From assembly GCF_019925205.1 (NCBI RefSeq), contig NC_083560.1, positions 98,360,083 to 98,424,082 on the forward strand: a stretch of DNA of 64,000 nt, read 5' to 3'. The notes beneath the pieces were generated by a model. It saw only the letters and a program-made list of their open reading frames with translations. It searched no databases and was not told the DNA's origin. The stretch is from Metopolophium dirhodum. Lineage: Eukaryota > Arthropoda > Insecta > Hemiptera > Aphididae. Positions 23,305-34,899 of the stretch are shown here, in pieces; the first letter of the stretch is position 1, and the number at the start of each line of letters is the position of its first letter. The position numbers were made by a program, and so were the translations under genes.

Positions 23305-24659
23305 ATTATTATATAACGCAACATATTATTTTTATTATTATTTTATTACCAGCTACTGTATTATAAAGTATTATGTTATTAAAATGTGCTTTAAAAATTA
23401 ACAAATTTATAATCAACAAAATTATGAGTATTAAAAATACAGATTTTAATAATTTTTTTTTATTTGGATATTTTGTCCTATACATTGATTATTTTATCCC
23501 AGTACCGTATACGATACTATACGAGTCGAGAACGAGAAACGCGATTGCGCATGCGTACACTTACTTGCAGGCCGCGGCGTGCGTGTATAATGTATACAAT
23601 AACGATGATATTAGATACCAATTGGGAAAACCAATAATTAAATTATTTACAGCGGTGATAGTAACGCATATTAAACATGTCTGTGTGTCGTGTGTGTAAT
23701 CTTTATCGTTGGTGGCGGGCGGTGGCAGCAGCGTGCAGCGTATCCCCATATTCGACGTACAAATTTCGATGTACTATTATTATGATATACTAGTTGCGAT
23801 ACGTAAATCTATTCCCTGTATAGATTATTATAAATATTGCTTATTTTTTGTTATATAGGACTATACTAAGTCGAACGGGACGATGATAATAATAATAATA
23901 TTATATTATATTATTGCATATATAATATATAATAATTATTGTCCGGATTATACCGCGGTGAAATTATATTTACCCATCTATATTATTATTACATAATAAT
24001 ATAACGATCGGGGGTAGCCATATTTATAATTTAACAATATATTATATCATCAGCATCATCGCATATAGCTCACAAATGTCAGATAATAAATAAAACAATA
24101 TATAATATTACTTATATTAAATATGATGTTAATAATGAATAATCCACTATAGCCGCTATACCGGTCGGCCGCGGTCGTTATAGACGGCAGTACGAAAGGC
24201 TTATATTAAGAAGGCGTCACTCCGTTCCAACTTCCAACCATTGATAATATAAATATCTTAGGCTCGGCGGCTATTATAGTATAATATACACAATATTAGT
24301 TTTTACACTGTGAAATTCATTTATTTATTAGCTTATTTATTAGCTATAGGTGGATTTCGCGTCGATAACTTCGTTTGGTATGATGAGACTGATGAGAGTA
24401 TATTATATTTTGCCCAATAGTTGTAAATGGTTGCCGGCGTCATTTATAAGAAAATGTCGGCTATATCTAGTTATTATATATATCTGTGAATATATCTAAC
24501 CAAATAAATGTTAGATAATAAATAAATAATTTAGTTATCATCGCGATAACAACCCTCACGCGGCGTAATTAAAAACAAAATTAATTAAAAATTATTGCAA
24601 AAATTAAAACTTAAATATTAGGTATTTCAAAAACTATTATAAAAACTTATTAGAAATTG
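23305..24659. other. Gene-free AT-rich stretch with CpG-containing segments
   Basis: Runs of ATA/TAT repeats (23880-24060) alternate with short GC-richer pieces (23550-23580, 24155-24190). The overlapping ORFs near 23373-23749 on both strands have no motif. Possibly 5' or intronic host sequence. Confidence 0.35.
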
Positions 24660-25153
24660 AAGGGTCTAGTGCAACAATCTGGTATGTCCACTTTCTCAAA
24701 AAAAGTTTTTTTTTTGGTTTTCTAATGAGGAAATAAAACTACACATTTCATCGGTGTTACAAACTGGTATGTCTGATTATTAGATACGGAGATATAAGTA
24801 AAAATGGACTTACCAGGTTATTACATTCAGTGCAAGAACCTGGTATGTCCTTATTGTCCGGACATACAAGGTTTTTGCACCGAAACTAATTTGACTAAAA
24901 ATGAAAAAAAAACAAATTTCAGAGCAAGAAACCTGGTAAGTCCATAAATTTATCTTACTTATAGGTCATAACATTTTTTGTGTTAATATAATTATAATTT
25001 GAATACATAATATAAATAAAGAAAAAGGAATGCTACATGTTTTCTATATAAACATACAGTGTATGACAAATATTAAAGAATTTAAATGTTTTTTTCTTCT
25101 CCTGAACAATTTCTAAAAGTGGACATACCAGGTTGTTGCACGCTGGACCCTTC
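24660..25153. mobile_element. 494-bp MITE with repeated CCTGGTATGTCC motifs
   Basis: The ends GAAGGGTCTAGTGCAACAA and TTGTTGCACGCTGGACCCTTC are near-inverse, flanked by AATT at 24656-24659 and 25154-25157. The terminal motif CTGGTATGTCC recurs inside in both directions (24675, 24764, 24808-24853, 24858-24878, 24925, 25117-25142). No ORF. The pattern (TGCA...CTGGTATGTCC) parallels the ends of the 2451-5531 transposon (TGCAATACCTCGTAAGTCC). Confidence 0.7.
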
Positions 25154-25157
25154 AATT

Positions 25158-25737
25158 AATTATTAACTTGAGGAGGAAAATAATATCCAGCCATGTAATA
25201 TTTATATAATTTTTATAATTTGGATTATCGTGCTTTTGACATACGTGAGTTCATCCAAATATCTGTCAATATGTTGACGAGCCATTTATACTTATCTACG
25301 CGTTTCTAGCTGTTGCGCCAATTAAAGGATCCCTAAAACTTATTGATATTCAGTGTGTATTGTATACTGTATATTTGTGTATTATGTCCTGATTTGCATT
25401 GTAAAACTTTAACGATGATAATAACACTTATTACGGTAGATAACCGATAAGTCCCTGCAATTATATATATTATCTATATCCGATAATCACGATTTGGTAA
25501 ATAAACCCATGTATATTTATAAAATTTATTCGACATTATATTGTAAATTACGATATAGGTAATATTACTGTCGGGATTTTTTTGAACTATAAAAAAATTA
25601 AGAATAAAATTAATTTAATTTTCTATTTCCACATCACATTATAATAAAATATAATATATAATATTAGTTAATTATTTAATTTTAATGTTTATTAAAATTA
25701 AATTAACTTACATTGAATAATGTTATATTTTTTTTTT
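25158..25737. other. AT-rich gap without recognised gene
   Basis: No coding or repeat structure recognised. Confidence 0.35.
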
Positions 25738-26936
25738 TTATTTATTTAAAAGCCGCTAGTATAGACTATGATAGCTTAACAATTACATAGTAAGAATAAA
25801 ACAATATAAAATTGAGATTAACAAAAAATTAAGTACTTATATATATACTATATAATAAAGCCAGCCTCCTGTATAAAGGCAATTATTGTTTTGATAGCTG
25901 TTTTAGAATTAGAGTTTAAGATGGAAAAAAGATTGATAGGAATATTAAGAGACATAAGAGTGTTGAAAAGAATTAGTCTTTTAAGTCGGAGAGCAGGGCA
26001 GTTAAATAAAATATGAGGAAGGTCAGATATATACTCATTAGGATGAAGTGAGCAAAGTGTACAAAGTGGCGAGTCGTTTAGTCCAAGTTTAAATGAGTGA
26101 CTAGGTAATAATGAATGTCCTATCCGTAAACGATTATAATGGACTATATAACCTTTGTAAATTTAAGTTATTAAACCAGGTTTTTTTTTTGATATTAGGC
26201 GTTGTATGTCTGTATCTCGAAGCGAACTCAGCAGGTAAGTTATGCCAATGGGAAGACCATAGGTTAGATTGGTAGTGTTTTAAAAATGGGATAAAGTCAG
26301 AATGTGGTAGATGTGTAAGAGAGGGACAAATTAGACGGGAGGAGGATTTAGCCAAATTATCAGCAATCTCGTTACCTCGAATACCAGTGTGACTGGGAAT
26401 CCAAAGGAAGTGAATCGTGTAGTTAGATTAATTGAGGTTGAAAACAAGTGATTTTATACGAAGAACAAGAGGGGAGATTTGAGAGTTTAAAGGGTTGGAA
26501 ACTAAAGCTTGTAGGCAGGACATACATCAGTGGCTATTAAATATTTATTAGGGGTGAAGTTAAGAATTAATGTTAGGGCTTCGATGATAGCATAGCATTC
26601 AGCTGAGAAGGAGGAAGACGATGGAGGGAGGTTGTTAGTGAAAGATAAATGCAATTTTGGAATTTGGAAAGCATAACCAGCAGAAAGAGGTGATACCGAT
26701 CCATCCGTATAGATAATAATAAAATCGGGAAACTGTATATTAAGATAGTTTGAAAAAGCTGCATTTACCATGGAGTAAGACATCGATTTGAAATCATTGG
26801 AGGAAAGGTCAGAAAATTGATGACCCAATTGAACATGAGGGGAACTCCAGTAATAAATCATATGGAAGCTCATAAAGAGAAAGTTTAACTGAGTTGATGA
26901 TGAATTGGTGGAAACAAATGTTATATTTTTAATCAT
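25738..26936 (-). pseudogene. 3' end of a non-LTR retrotransposon (RNase H region), broken
   Basis: On the minus strand the order is RNase H then a C-terminal zinc-like tail, as in I/R1-type LINEs with RNase H. Visible parts: FPDFIIIYTDGSVSPLSAGY (first catalytic Asp), FSAECYAIIEAL (Glu), a shift of frame to MSCLQALVSNPL, HFLWIPSHTGIRGNEIADNL (last catalytic His/Asp), then NRLRIGHSLLPSHS, CTLCSLHP and DLPHILFNCPALRL. It ends at an A-run (T-run on the + strand near 25731-25740), consistent with a poly(A) tail. Frameshifts and a stop show it is dead; reverse transcriptase and ORF1 are missing (5' truncation). Confidence 0.8.
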
Positions 26937-27317
26937 TATTAATTGTACATTTTTGATTTTAATTATAATATTTTTATTTTAATATTATCTTACAATCATA
27001 CTATATTTAATTTTGAATATTTAAATTTCAATAAAAAACCAATATTTATTAACCTTATACATTGGCAATTTGTTACTTGGGTAAAAACCTTAAGTAAAGG
27101 ATTACAATTTTTTTTGTTTGTCGTACCAATTTTTATTTTAATTGATATGCATATTAAAATGTTGTTTTTGAAAGAAATAATTTTAATTTGTCATAATAAA
27201 GTTGTTGTAGTTTGTTTAAAATAAAAATATTTTATATTTTATAAAATTAAAAAAAATGCATTGAAAAGTAAATATTTTAATTTATTTAGAATTATTTATA
27301 AAAGTATTTATAATTAC
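26937..27317. other. AT-rich gap without recognised gene
   Basis: The plus ORF at 26943-27224 is a low-complexity product of AT-rich DNA. Confidence 0.35.
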
Positions 27318-27623
27318 CTAGACATATTCTTTCAATACTTCAATTAGTGATTGGCAAACCTCAGGAACTATTAATGAAATGCATTGCTTTGAAATTTTAA
27401 ATACGTATTGAAGGCTTGTATACGATTCACCTGTTGCTAAGAATCTTAGTGTCACTGTAAGTCTTTCATTAACTGGAATTGGTTCCCTGAAATGAGTAGT
27501 TTGTTTTGCTATTTTTGGCGAAAGTAGCGATGCAAGGAGTTCAAAATCCTCTTGTGACATTCTTGCAAAATTTTCAAACTGATCAGAGTCAAGAATGACT
27601 TGAGCACCAAAATCGTTCAACAT
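27318..27623 (-). pseudogene. PIF/Harbinger transposase, N-terminal exon fragment
   Basis: Reads FENFARMSQEDFELLASLLS, PVNERLTVTLRFLATGESY and SKQCISLIVPEVCQSLIEVL, the same N-terminal layout as the transposases at 8112 and 34900. No DDE exon lies downstream on the minus strand and no terminal repeats are evident, so it is a third, truncated Harbinger. Confidence 0.7.
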
Positions 27624-28802
27624 TGGTCACCTAATTTATGGCGCGCATCGTGCGACGTCTATACTGAGTACACACAGCGATCGCGATATTTTGCTCACTG
27701 TAATTATGCTCACGGTGCTCATCTCTAGCGTGATCAGGTGTGGACGCGCCTTAATACTAGTGTGGTGACGAGCCACTAGAGTGAGCTATTGCATGGGTCA
27801 CTCATTTCTGTCTCGTTACAACTTGTTTGTAATTGATTGTACGATTCAGCAATTGTTTTCCATACTTCATCCTGATTATCAAAACTTGAATAGTGTAATT
27901 AACAATATTTTGGTTATTAAAGCAATCTAAATAGTTTTGGAGTAAAATTTTTAGAAAATCAAGCAGGTATATTGAAACATACCAAGTAAGGTTTATTTGT
28001 TAAAAGAAGATCAACTAAAACTTCATTTTCCCTCTTTGTTATTTGGTAGGTGTATATAACTAGGTATTTACCTAAAATAATAATACAATATTTTATTAAT
28101 AAATCATCCTAAAGACAAATTAGGAATTGGTAATCATTAAAAAACAGAGTAGCTGTTACTCATCCTAAATTTAAACTCAAGTAAGTATTAAAATAATACT
28201 ATAAATTAAAATTTTTTTTTTAATTTGTATTTATAACTTAGGTTAATTTATTACTAATAGGTTTAATATTTTAATATTTTACTCTGAGACTCGTAGATTA
28301 TTTTTTTTATTTTTTTTGAAAAATTAATAATTTATCGATATACTTTTTACTATCAATATAATATTGTGATATTCATAATTTGAATATAGATTTTGAAGGA
28401 ATTAGCTTTTTTTCTACTATTCTAAAACTATTACTCTATTACTCTATGTCAGCTATAAATTCAATGTATAGGTACTACATGGAATCAAATCCAGGAAAAT
28501 TAAATTTGTTTTTTTGGTACTTTTTTTGCTTTTAAGTAACATTTTAAAATATTTTATCAAAATGTGTTCTAAATAAACGTATTTGAAAGATTATTATTTA
28601 TTTTAATTTTGTATAATGTGTTCTAAGGATATGGCATAATTGATTTTATCTCGTTAAATTTAATTTCATTTTACAAATTAATTTTAAAAAACAACAGTCT
28701 AAAGAATAGAAATTTATTTGATTATAATAATATAAATATAATTTATTATAATTATTTTTTAATAATTTAATAAACTAGTAAATATTTATAATTTATATTT
28801 TA
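27624..28802. other. Gap without recognised gene
   Basis: Includes a GC-richer piece (27630-27830) that could be the remnant 5' end of the truncated Harbinger, then AT-rich DNA. Confidence 0.35.
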
Positions 28803-30697
28803 GATTCTGAGCGAAGCGATGAATGTATTGATTTTACAATGATGTGTGTTTTTTTAATTTTTTTAATTTATTTTTATTTTTGTGTCTGTCATCACCATAG
28901 TAAAAGTGCTTGGATTTTCTTCAACAGCAACTTTTCTGATAGGAAAGTGAATCTAGTTGGTACTTTGAGGGGTCAAAAGTAAAAATTTTACACTAGTTTT
29001 CAAAAGCGACGTTAAAAACAAAAGAAAAATTAAGGAAAACGGGAATTTTTACGCAAAATCTGTTTTTGAGAAAATCTCTAAAACTCTAAAACAAATGACC
29101 GTAGGGACATGACATTTTGACTGAATGTTTATAATTGCATTTCCTATACACCATAACATTTTCCAAATATTTTGACTTATTTTGAGCTGTTTACGGACAT
29201 TGTCAATTTCCATTTTTTTTAGTTTTTTTTTTCTATAAATATCAATAAAATTTTACCTCTTGAGTAAAAAAGCTTGAAAATTTAATAGAAGGCTCCTAGG
29301 AAGACTCCAACTATACGCCTTACCCTTGTATTCTCTAGTTAATGACACTCTCTAAAGTTAATTAGAATGGCACAGTTAACTCGTTGAGGTACGATGGTAT
29401 GCGCTTGTCAATTCTTAGTTCGTTCCTATCTAGTTGAAATGACTCAAAGATTACATATAACTTGGCACTATTCAGTTTAATAAAACTTCATTAACACATA
29501 GTACGTATATCCCGGCGCTGTTCCTATAAAAGGTAAGAACGTAAGAATGACTAAAATAATGTTTAACTCGGGTTTTCAGGTCGGAAACACTTTTATTGTA
29601 TTAAAACAAACATAAATAAAACACTTAGCAAATTCAGATCGCCTAGGCCGTACTACGATCGGCGTTTCACACGCACGTCGTAGCTACGTCTTCGCCGAAT
29701 CACTCAACGACAACGCGGGCCGTGCCTGCGCGTACAGCGGTGTTATATAGAAAATATTATTGTCGCCTCAGCACATTATTGCTTCGCTCGCCTGACCTAT
29801 GTCAATAATTTACAATTTAAAATATTTCCACCTATATTACATATATATTAAATAATATTATTTAGACGACTGTCTGCAATATACGACAGTTATTGTTTCA
29901 AAGCCAGATGAAAAAAATTAAAAATCCTTAGAAACAGTTTTTATTTATAAGCATTTTAAGTTCAAATTTTGACAAAATACGGAAGAATCACGAAAATTAG
30001 CAAATTATTTTGATTTGAGAATTTTCTTTTTAAATCTAAGATTTGAAAATGTAATATAAGATTACTCATAAGTTTGTCTACCTTTATCAAAAAAAAAAAT
30101 GTCTACAAGAAATTTAAATGAAATTTTTATGAGCGTCTGAAATTTATATTTTTACAACATTTAAAATTCACTCGATTTCTCATGTAACAATTTTCTTATT
30201 TTATTGTAATTAAAAAACGAATGACTGTAGATACTTGAAAATTTCACTGAATGTTTATATTAGCATTTTCTATTCACCATAAAATGTTGAAAATATTTTG
30301 ACTTATTTTGAGCTGTTTACGGACATTGTCAGTTTTCAATTTTTTTAGTTTTTTTTTCTATAAATATCAATAAAATTTTATTTGTTGGGTAAAAAAGCGT
30401 GAAAATTTAATATAAGGTTCCTGATATATCGTTCTAATAGCAGTTGAAAAATATTAAAAATACATAGGCACAATTTTTTTTTATATTCATTTAAAGTTCA
30501 AATTTTGACACTATTTATCAAATTTATAATTTATTAATTATTTTGTAGTTAAAAATGTATAACTTTTACAAATGTTATTCTTATACAATGATATTATGCT
30601 ATTGAATTCAAATTTAACACCATCCATTACAGTAACCCACTTGTAACCTACTGTACAGCAGAGCGACATCCACTTATCCACCTTTTTTTTTATTACT
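28803..30697 (+). repeat. Long copy of the ATTCTGAG repeat family with a ~600-bp insertion
   Basis: Begins ATTCTGAGCGAAGCGATGAA and closes with GTACAGCAGAGCGACATCCA, as the 61010 copy does. Shared interior text includes TTTCTATAAATATCAATAAA and ATACATAGGCACAATTTTTT. Compared with the 61010 copy, it holds an extra ~600 bp (about 29299-29897) of GC-richer, partly solo-LTR-like sequence containing an AATAAA-like region at 29605-29625. Non-coding. Confidence 0.6.
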
Positions 30698-30719
30698 ATT
30701 GTTATCATTTTATCACTAG

Positions 30720-31158
30720 GTGTATAGACCCCTTAAAAAGTGAGGAAGCAAAAGATCTTTTATTGAATGAGATTGAACTTAACTGGGAATTCCAAACCGA
30801 AACCAACATACAGGCCATTGAGTTGAATCAACATGTAGAAGAAGATTATTTTCTCTTTATTGAAGAGTTAGTTTCTAATCAACCTAATGGTGAAGTGGAG
30901 CGTTATTATAATACAGTTTATACAGGTGATTTAAAATATTTAAATAGTTTACCTATGATGAAACAAATTGTTGTGAAACTTAAAACGTCACTCCCTTCAA
31001 GCGCTTCTGTTGAAAGGCTCTTTAGTGTAGCTAGAGATAGTACAAAACAACGAGCTAAATCAACTAATCAAAATTTTGAAAATACATTATTGTATAATAT
31101 AAATATAAAAAAAAAAATGATACAAAATAGACTTTTTTTATTTATTTTAAAGGGCTAG
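30720..31158 (+). pseudogene. hAT transposase C-terminal dimerisation domain fragment
   Basis: The open frame follows a CACTAG acceptor at 30719. It ends with the hAT C-terminal dimerisation motif: YLNSLPMMKQIVVKLKTSLP, SSASVERLFSVA, then ENTLLYNIN. SSAxxERxFS is diagnostic of the family. The catalytic core is absent; only this last exon remains. Confidence 0.75.
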
Positions 31159-31161
31159 GTA

Positions 31162-32283
31162 CCCAACTGAAAATATATTATTTTTTTAAATATTTTTGTG
31201 AAATATAACTAAATAATAAAAGATTATTGGCACCACTAAAAACTGTTAGCGTCCAATATTTAGCCAGTTATGGGCATTTGAAAAATACGCGTGACGTCAT
31301 AATTTCGCCGCCGCCGATTACTCTGTACACGATTTTACGAGAGTAATACGACTCTCGCTGTTTACGCTTATAACTCGGCTAATACTCAATTTATTGATGT
31401 AGACCTTTATAATAATTTAAAGCTTTAGAACTACATTTTTAATTTAATATTATTTTATAGTAGAATTATTAAACGGTTTATTTATAAACGAATGATCAAC
31501 TTTCTTAGCAATATATTTGTATTATTAGATTTGTTCATTTATATACATACGTACGCCGTTCGTGTTCAATATTTGAATAATGTTATTGTGTCTATTTATA
31601 CAATAAAATATGTTCAAAATTATTTTTAAACGAATGATAATAATTTATTATAATATTTAGGCCTAGTTAGTAACATAACTATGAGTATTGTATTCATATC
31701 TGTATTTAGCAAGCGACTGGCTTGTCAGTCGTGAGTCGTCTCAACACACAACACACGCATACAACATTACAACATCTATATGTTTTTACTCTAGATAATA
31801 TTAAAGTTTTGTTTACTGGGTAAGTTTTACTTACTGGGTAAACTCGTGGTCAAACCTGGTAAAGGTTGGTAACTCTAAATTCATAAACCTATATTAAAGA
31901 AACTAGGTACATAGGTATATATTTATGGACATTATGGAACAAAAACATACTATAGAATATATACCTAATAAATAATATGTATATTATCTGAATACTTAAT
32001 AGTATTCCTATGTACCTAAAATAAATAAAAAAACAAGTTTTTGATAAATATTGTTTTGTAAAATGTTATAATATTATTTATAGGTGTACGAGTGATAAAA
32101 TCAGGGAAACTTATCCAGAAAGCAATGGAAATTACGTAGGATTCAAAGATTCTAATAATCTACCTACCATCATAAATCATTTTCTGTATTAATGAACAAT
32201 ATAATTTTAATTATATAACTGTTTTATAACTATTAATTTCTTTTGACAATTTAAATTTAAATTTATATAACTATTGTTATTAA
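31162..32283. other. Gap without recognised gene
   Basis: AT-rich, with a CA-type repeat near 31745. No coding similarity seen. Confidence 0.35.
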
Positions 32284-33882
32284 CACATTAATACATTATG
32301 ATGACCGCTGGTAGGTTTCGGCACTATCAATAGCGTTCTTCCCTCATGGACTCGGTACAAAACTTCGTTCGTGAGTTGATTGTTGCTTACTAGTCCTTTT
32401 TCATCGACGGTCAATTGTATGTCCGTCTGTAGTAAACCAATGAGTAGCCTTGTTTTTTTGTCAGACTGTTGCTTAAATCTGACCGGGTCTACTGGAGATG
32501 ACAAAATTTCTTTAAACAAGAGAAAAATCAAGTGTCAGTATCATAGTTCATCGATAACATTTTCGGCTCACTTACAGTTTCACCAACACCACAGATGTGG
32601 GTTGTATGTACAGCGTATTGAATATTTATTATTTTGTAGTAATAACGTAATACTATCAAATAAATAATGAATACAATAAATTATATAAATAATTGTATAA
32701 ATAGAATAAAATATATATTTTGTCGACTTTATTTTTAGTCCAGTCAAATTAGGAAAAAGATCGAAAAAAATTCGCTCCCTACTGAATTTTGGTACACACT
32801 TAAAATGTACCTTCCCAATTAATAAACTTAAAGTCCTGACAGCTAACCTCTATGCGTATCTCTCCACCCCCCCCCCCCCCCCCAAAAAAAAGGGGTGAAA
32901 TCTACCCTTCTACTATTTTTCTTACAACTCGTTAATTTTATTTTTCTCCCCCCAAAGTACCACTGTAATGGATGGTGTTAAATTTGAATTCAGTGATATA
33001 ATCGCCAATAAGTTAATTTATAATGAAAACTACAGCTTACCCCCATATGAGTTGTCTCCGTTTTACAAACGAACAACATAGAAAATGTATGTTCAGCAGT
33101 TCCAATTTTGTATAATAACCATTAATAATACAGTAAAATTACCTATAATCAAACTTAAAAATAAAAGGCGAATAAATGGATGTCGCTCTGCTGTACAGTA
33201 AGTTACAAGTGAGTTACTGTAATGAATTGTGTTAAATTTGAATTCAATGATATAATATCATTGTATAAGAAAAACAATTCTAAGCGAAGACTGTCATTCA
33301 ACCTATGATATTACTAAGTATATATTTGATGATATTATTGTGAACAAAGTAATTTATAAATAACCTATTTACGTGGAGCCTTGTTTTCAATTTTGAATCC
33401 TTAGCTATAAAAGTTGAACATTCTATAAATGTTTTGTAACTACAAAATAATTATTAAATTATAAATTTGATAAATATTGTCAAAATTTGAACTTTAAATG
33501 CTTAAAAAAAAAAATGTGTATATGTATTTTTAATATTTTTCATAAGTCCATACAACCCACATCAATATATCTGTGGTGTTGGTGACACTGTAAGTGAACC
33601 GAAAATGTTATCGATGAACTATGATACTGACACTTGACTTTTCTCTTGTTTAAAGAAATTTTGTCATCTCCAGTAGACCCGGTCAGATTTAAGCAACAGT
33701 CTGACAAAAAAAACAAGGCTACTCATTGGTTTACTACAGACGGACATACAATTGACCGTCGATGAAAAAGGACTAGTAAGCAACTATCAACTCACGAACG
33801 AAGTTTTGTACCGAGTCCACGAGGGAAGAACGCTATTGATAGTGCCGAAACCTACCAGCGGTCATCATAATGTATTAATGTG
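32284..33882. repeat. ~330-bp inverted pair of a retroelement pol fragment around a 940-bp spacer
   Basis: Arms 32284-32609 (-) and 33551-33882 (+) are almost identical in inverse orientation. Each encodes RFKQQSDKK, LLIGLLQTDIQLTVDEKGL, LTNEVLYRVHEGRTLLIVPK and TSGHHNVLM, similar in layout to the segment before the integrase zinc finger of Ty3/gypsy-type pol (LYR...LIVPK). The spacer has a C-run/A-run (32868-32890) and an inverted partial copy of the ATTCTGAG family (33170-33540). No larger pol domain remains. Confidence 0.6.
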
Positions 33883-34661
33883 TAAAACAATGTTTATGGT
33901 AACATTAGGTATTTCAAGTAGAGTTATTTTTACAACCACAAAGAAAATGAATAATATATACTTAATAAACGTGGTAAACATGCTAATATTGGATGAAAAG
34001 TTCACGAAGCATCAAAAGATACAATAAGAACGCATATTAAATCATTTCCCACAGTACCGTCCATTGTTGCAGGGAAAATAATTCCATATAGTTAATTAAA
34101 TCTTTGTTGATTTTTGATCTAATTTGACTGGACTATTTGATGAAATCACATATTATCATGAACGGTATTTACGATTAAATTACGAAACTAATATCAGCTT
34201 ACCAAGACGTTTATGAATTATTCTGATTTTTAGCTGATATTAGGAACATTAATTATAGGGTGATCAAATGTTTATTTTAGATCATAGGTGTAATATTTTT
34301 TTAATTTTCCGTTTCGTGATGGGCAATATTGACGCCCCAGTTCAAAACTTCAACAACTCGAGATATAACAAATCCGAGTTTTGTATACCATCTTATAGAC
34401 TGATGAGATCTTATAGATTTCAGTTCAAGAACGCAATAAAATATATTTTATATATGAATACGTACCTTTGAAAACGTCAATGTAGCTCGATAATCCCCAA
34501 GCATGAAGCATTAGATATGACGTCAGAATCAGCCATAATTATTTTGTTAATACCATTGTACGGGCCGGGAGCCTATGACGATAATACGCGCACCCCGGAC
34601 ACCTTATAATCGCTCACCACTAACACCTAGGTCTTAAATATGCGAGCACTAGCTGGGTGTG
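33883..34661. other. Gap without recognised gene
   Basis: No supported ORF; the 34268-34471 ORF has no motif. Confidence 0.35.
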
Positions 34662-34899
34662 TAATGCCCGGAATACACGAGGCTAGTTTTTCAAGCTAGG
34701 ATAGCAAGCTAGCTATTCCCAACGCCTATCCTGGCTTACTATCTTGGCTTGGAAGAAGCTAGATTAGTTTATACGATGCTAGGAAAAATGGTATTATAAA
34801 CAGTTTTTTATAGTTTAGTATACTCGAGACCTTCACTTCGGGCGAATTCCGGGCACTATTTAAAATTTGTAAAGTTAAATTTAGTGAAAATTAATAAAA

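Noticed and set aside
23373..23749. Opposed ORFs of 108 and 62 residues
   Set aside because: Overlapping frames in mixed-composition DNA without motif or splice support.
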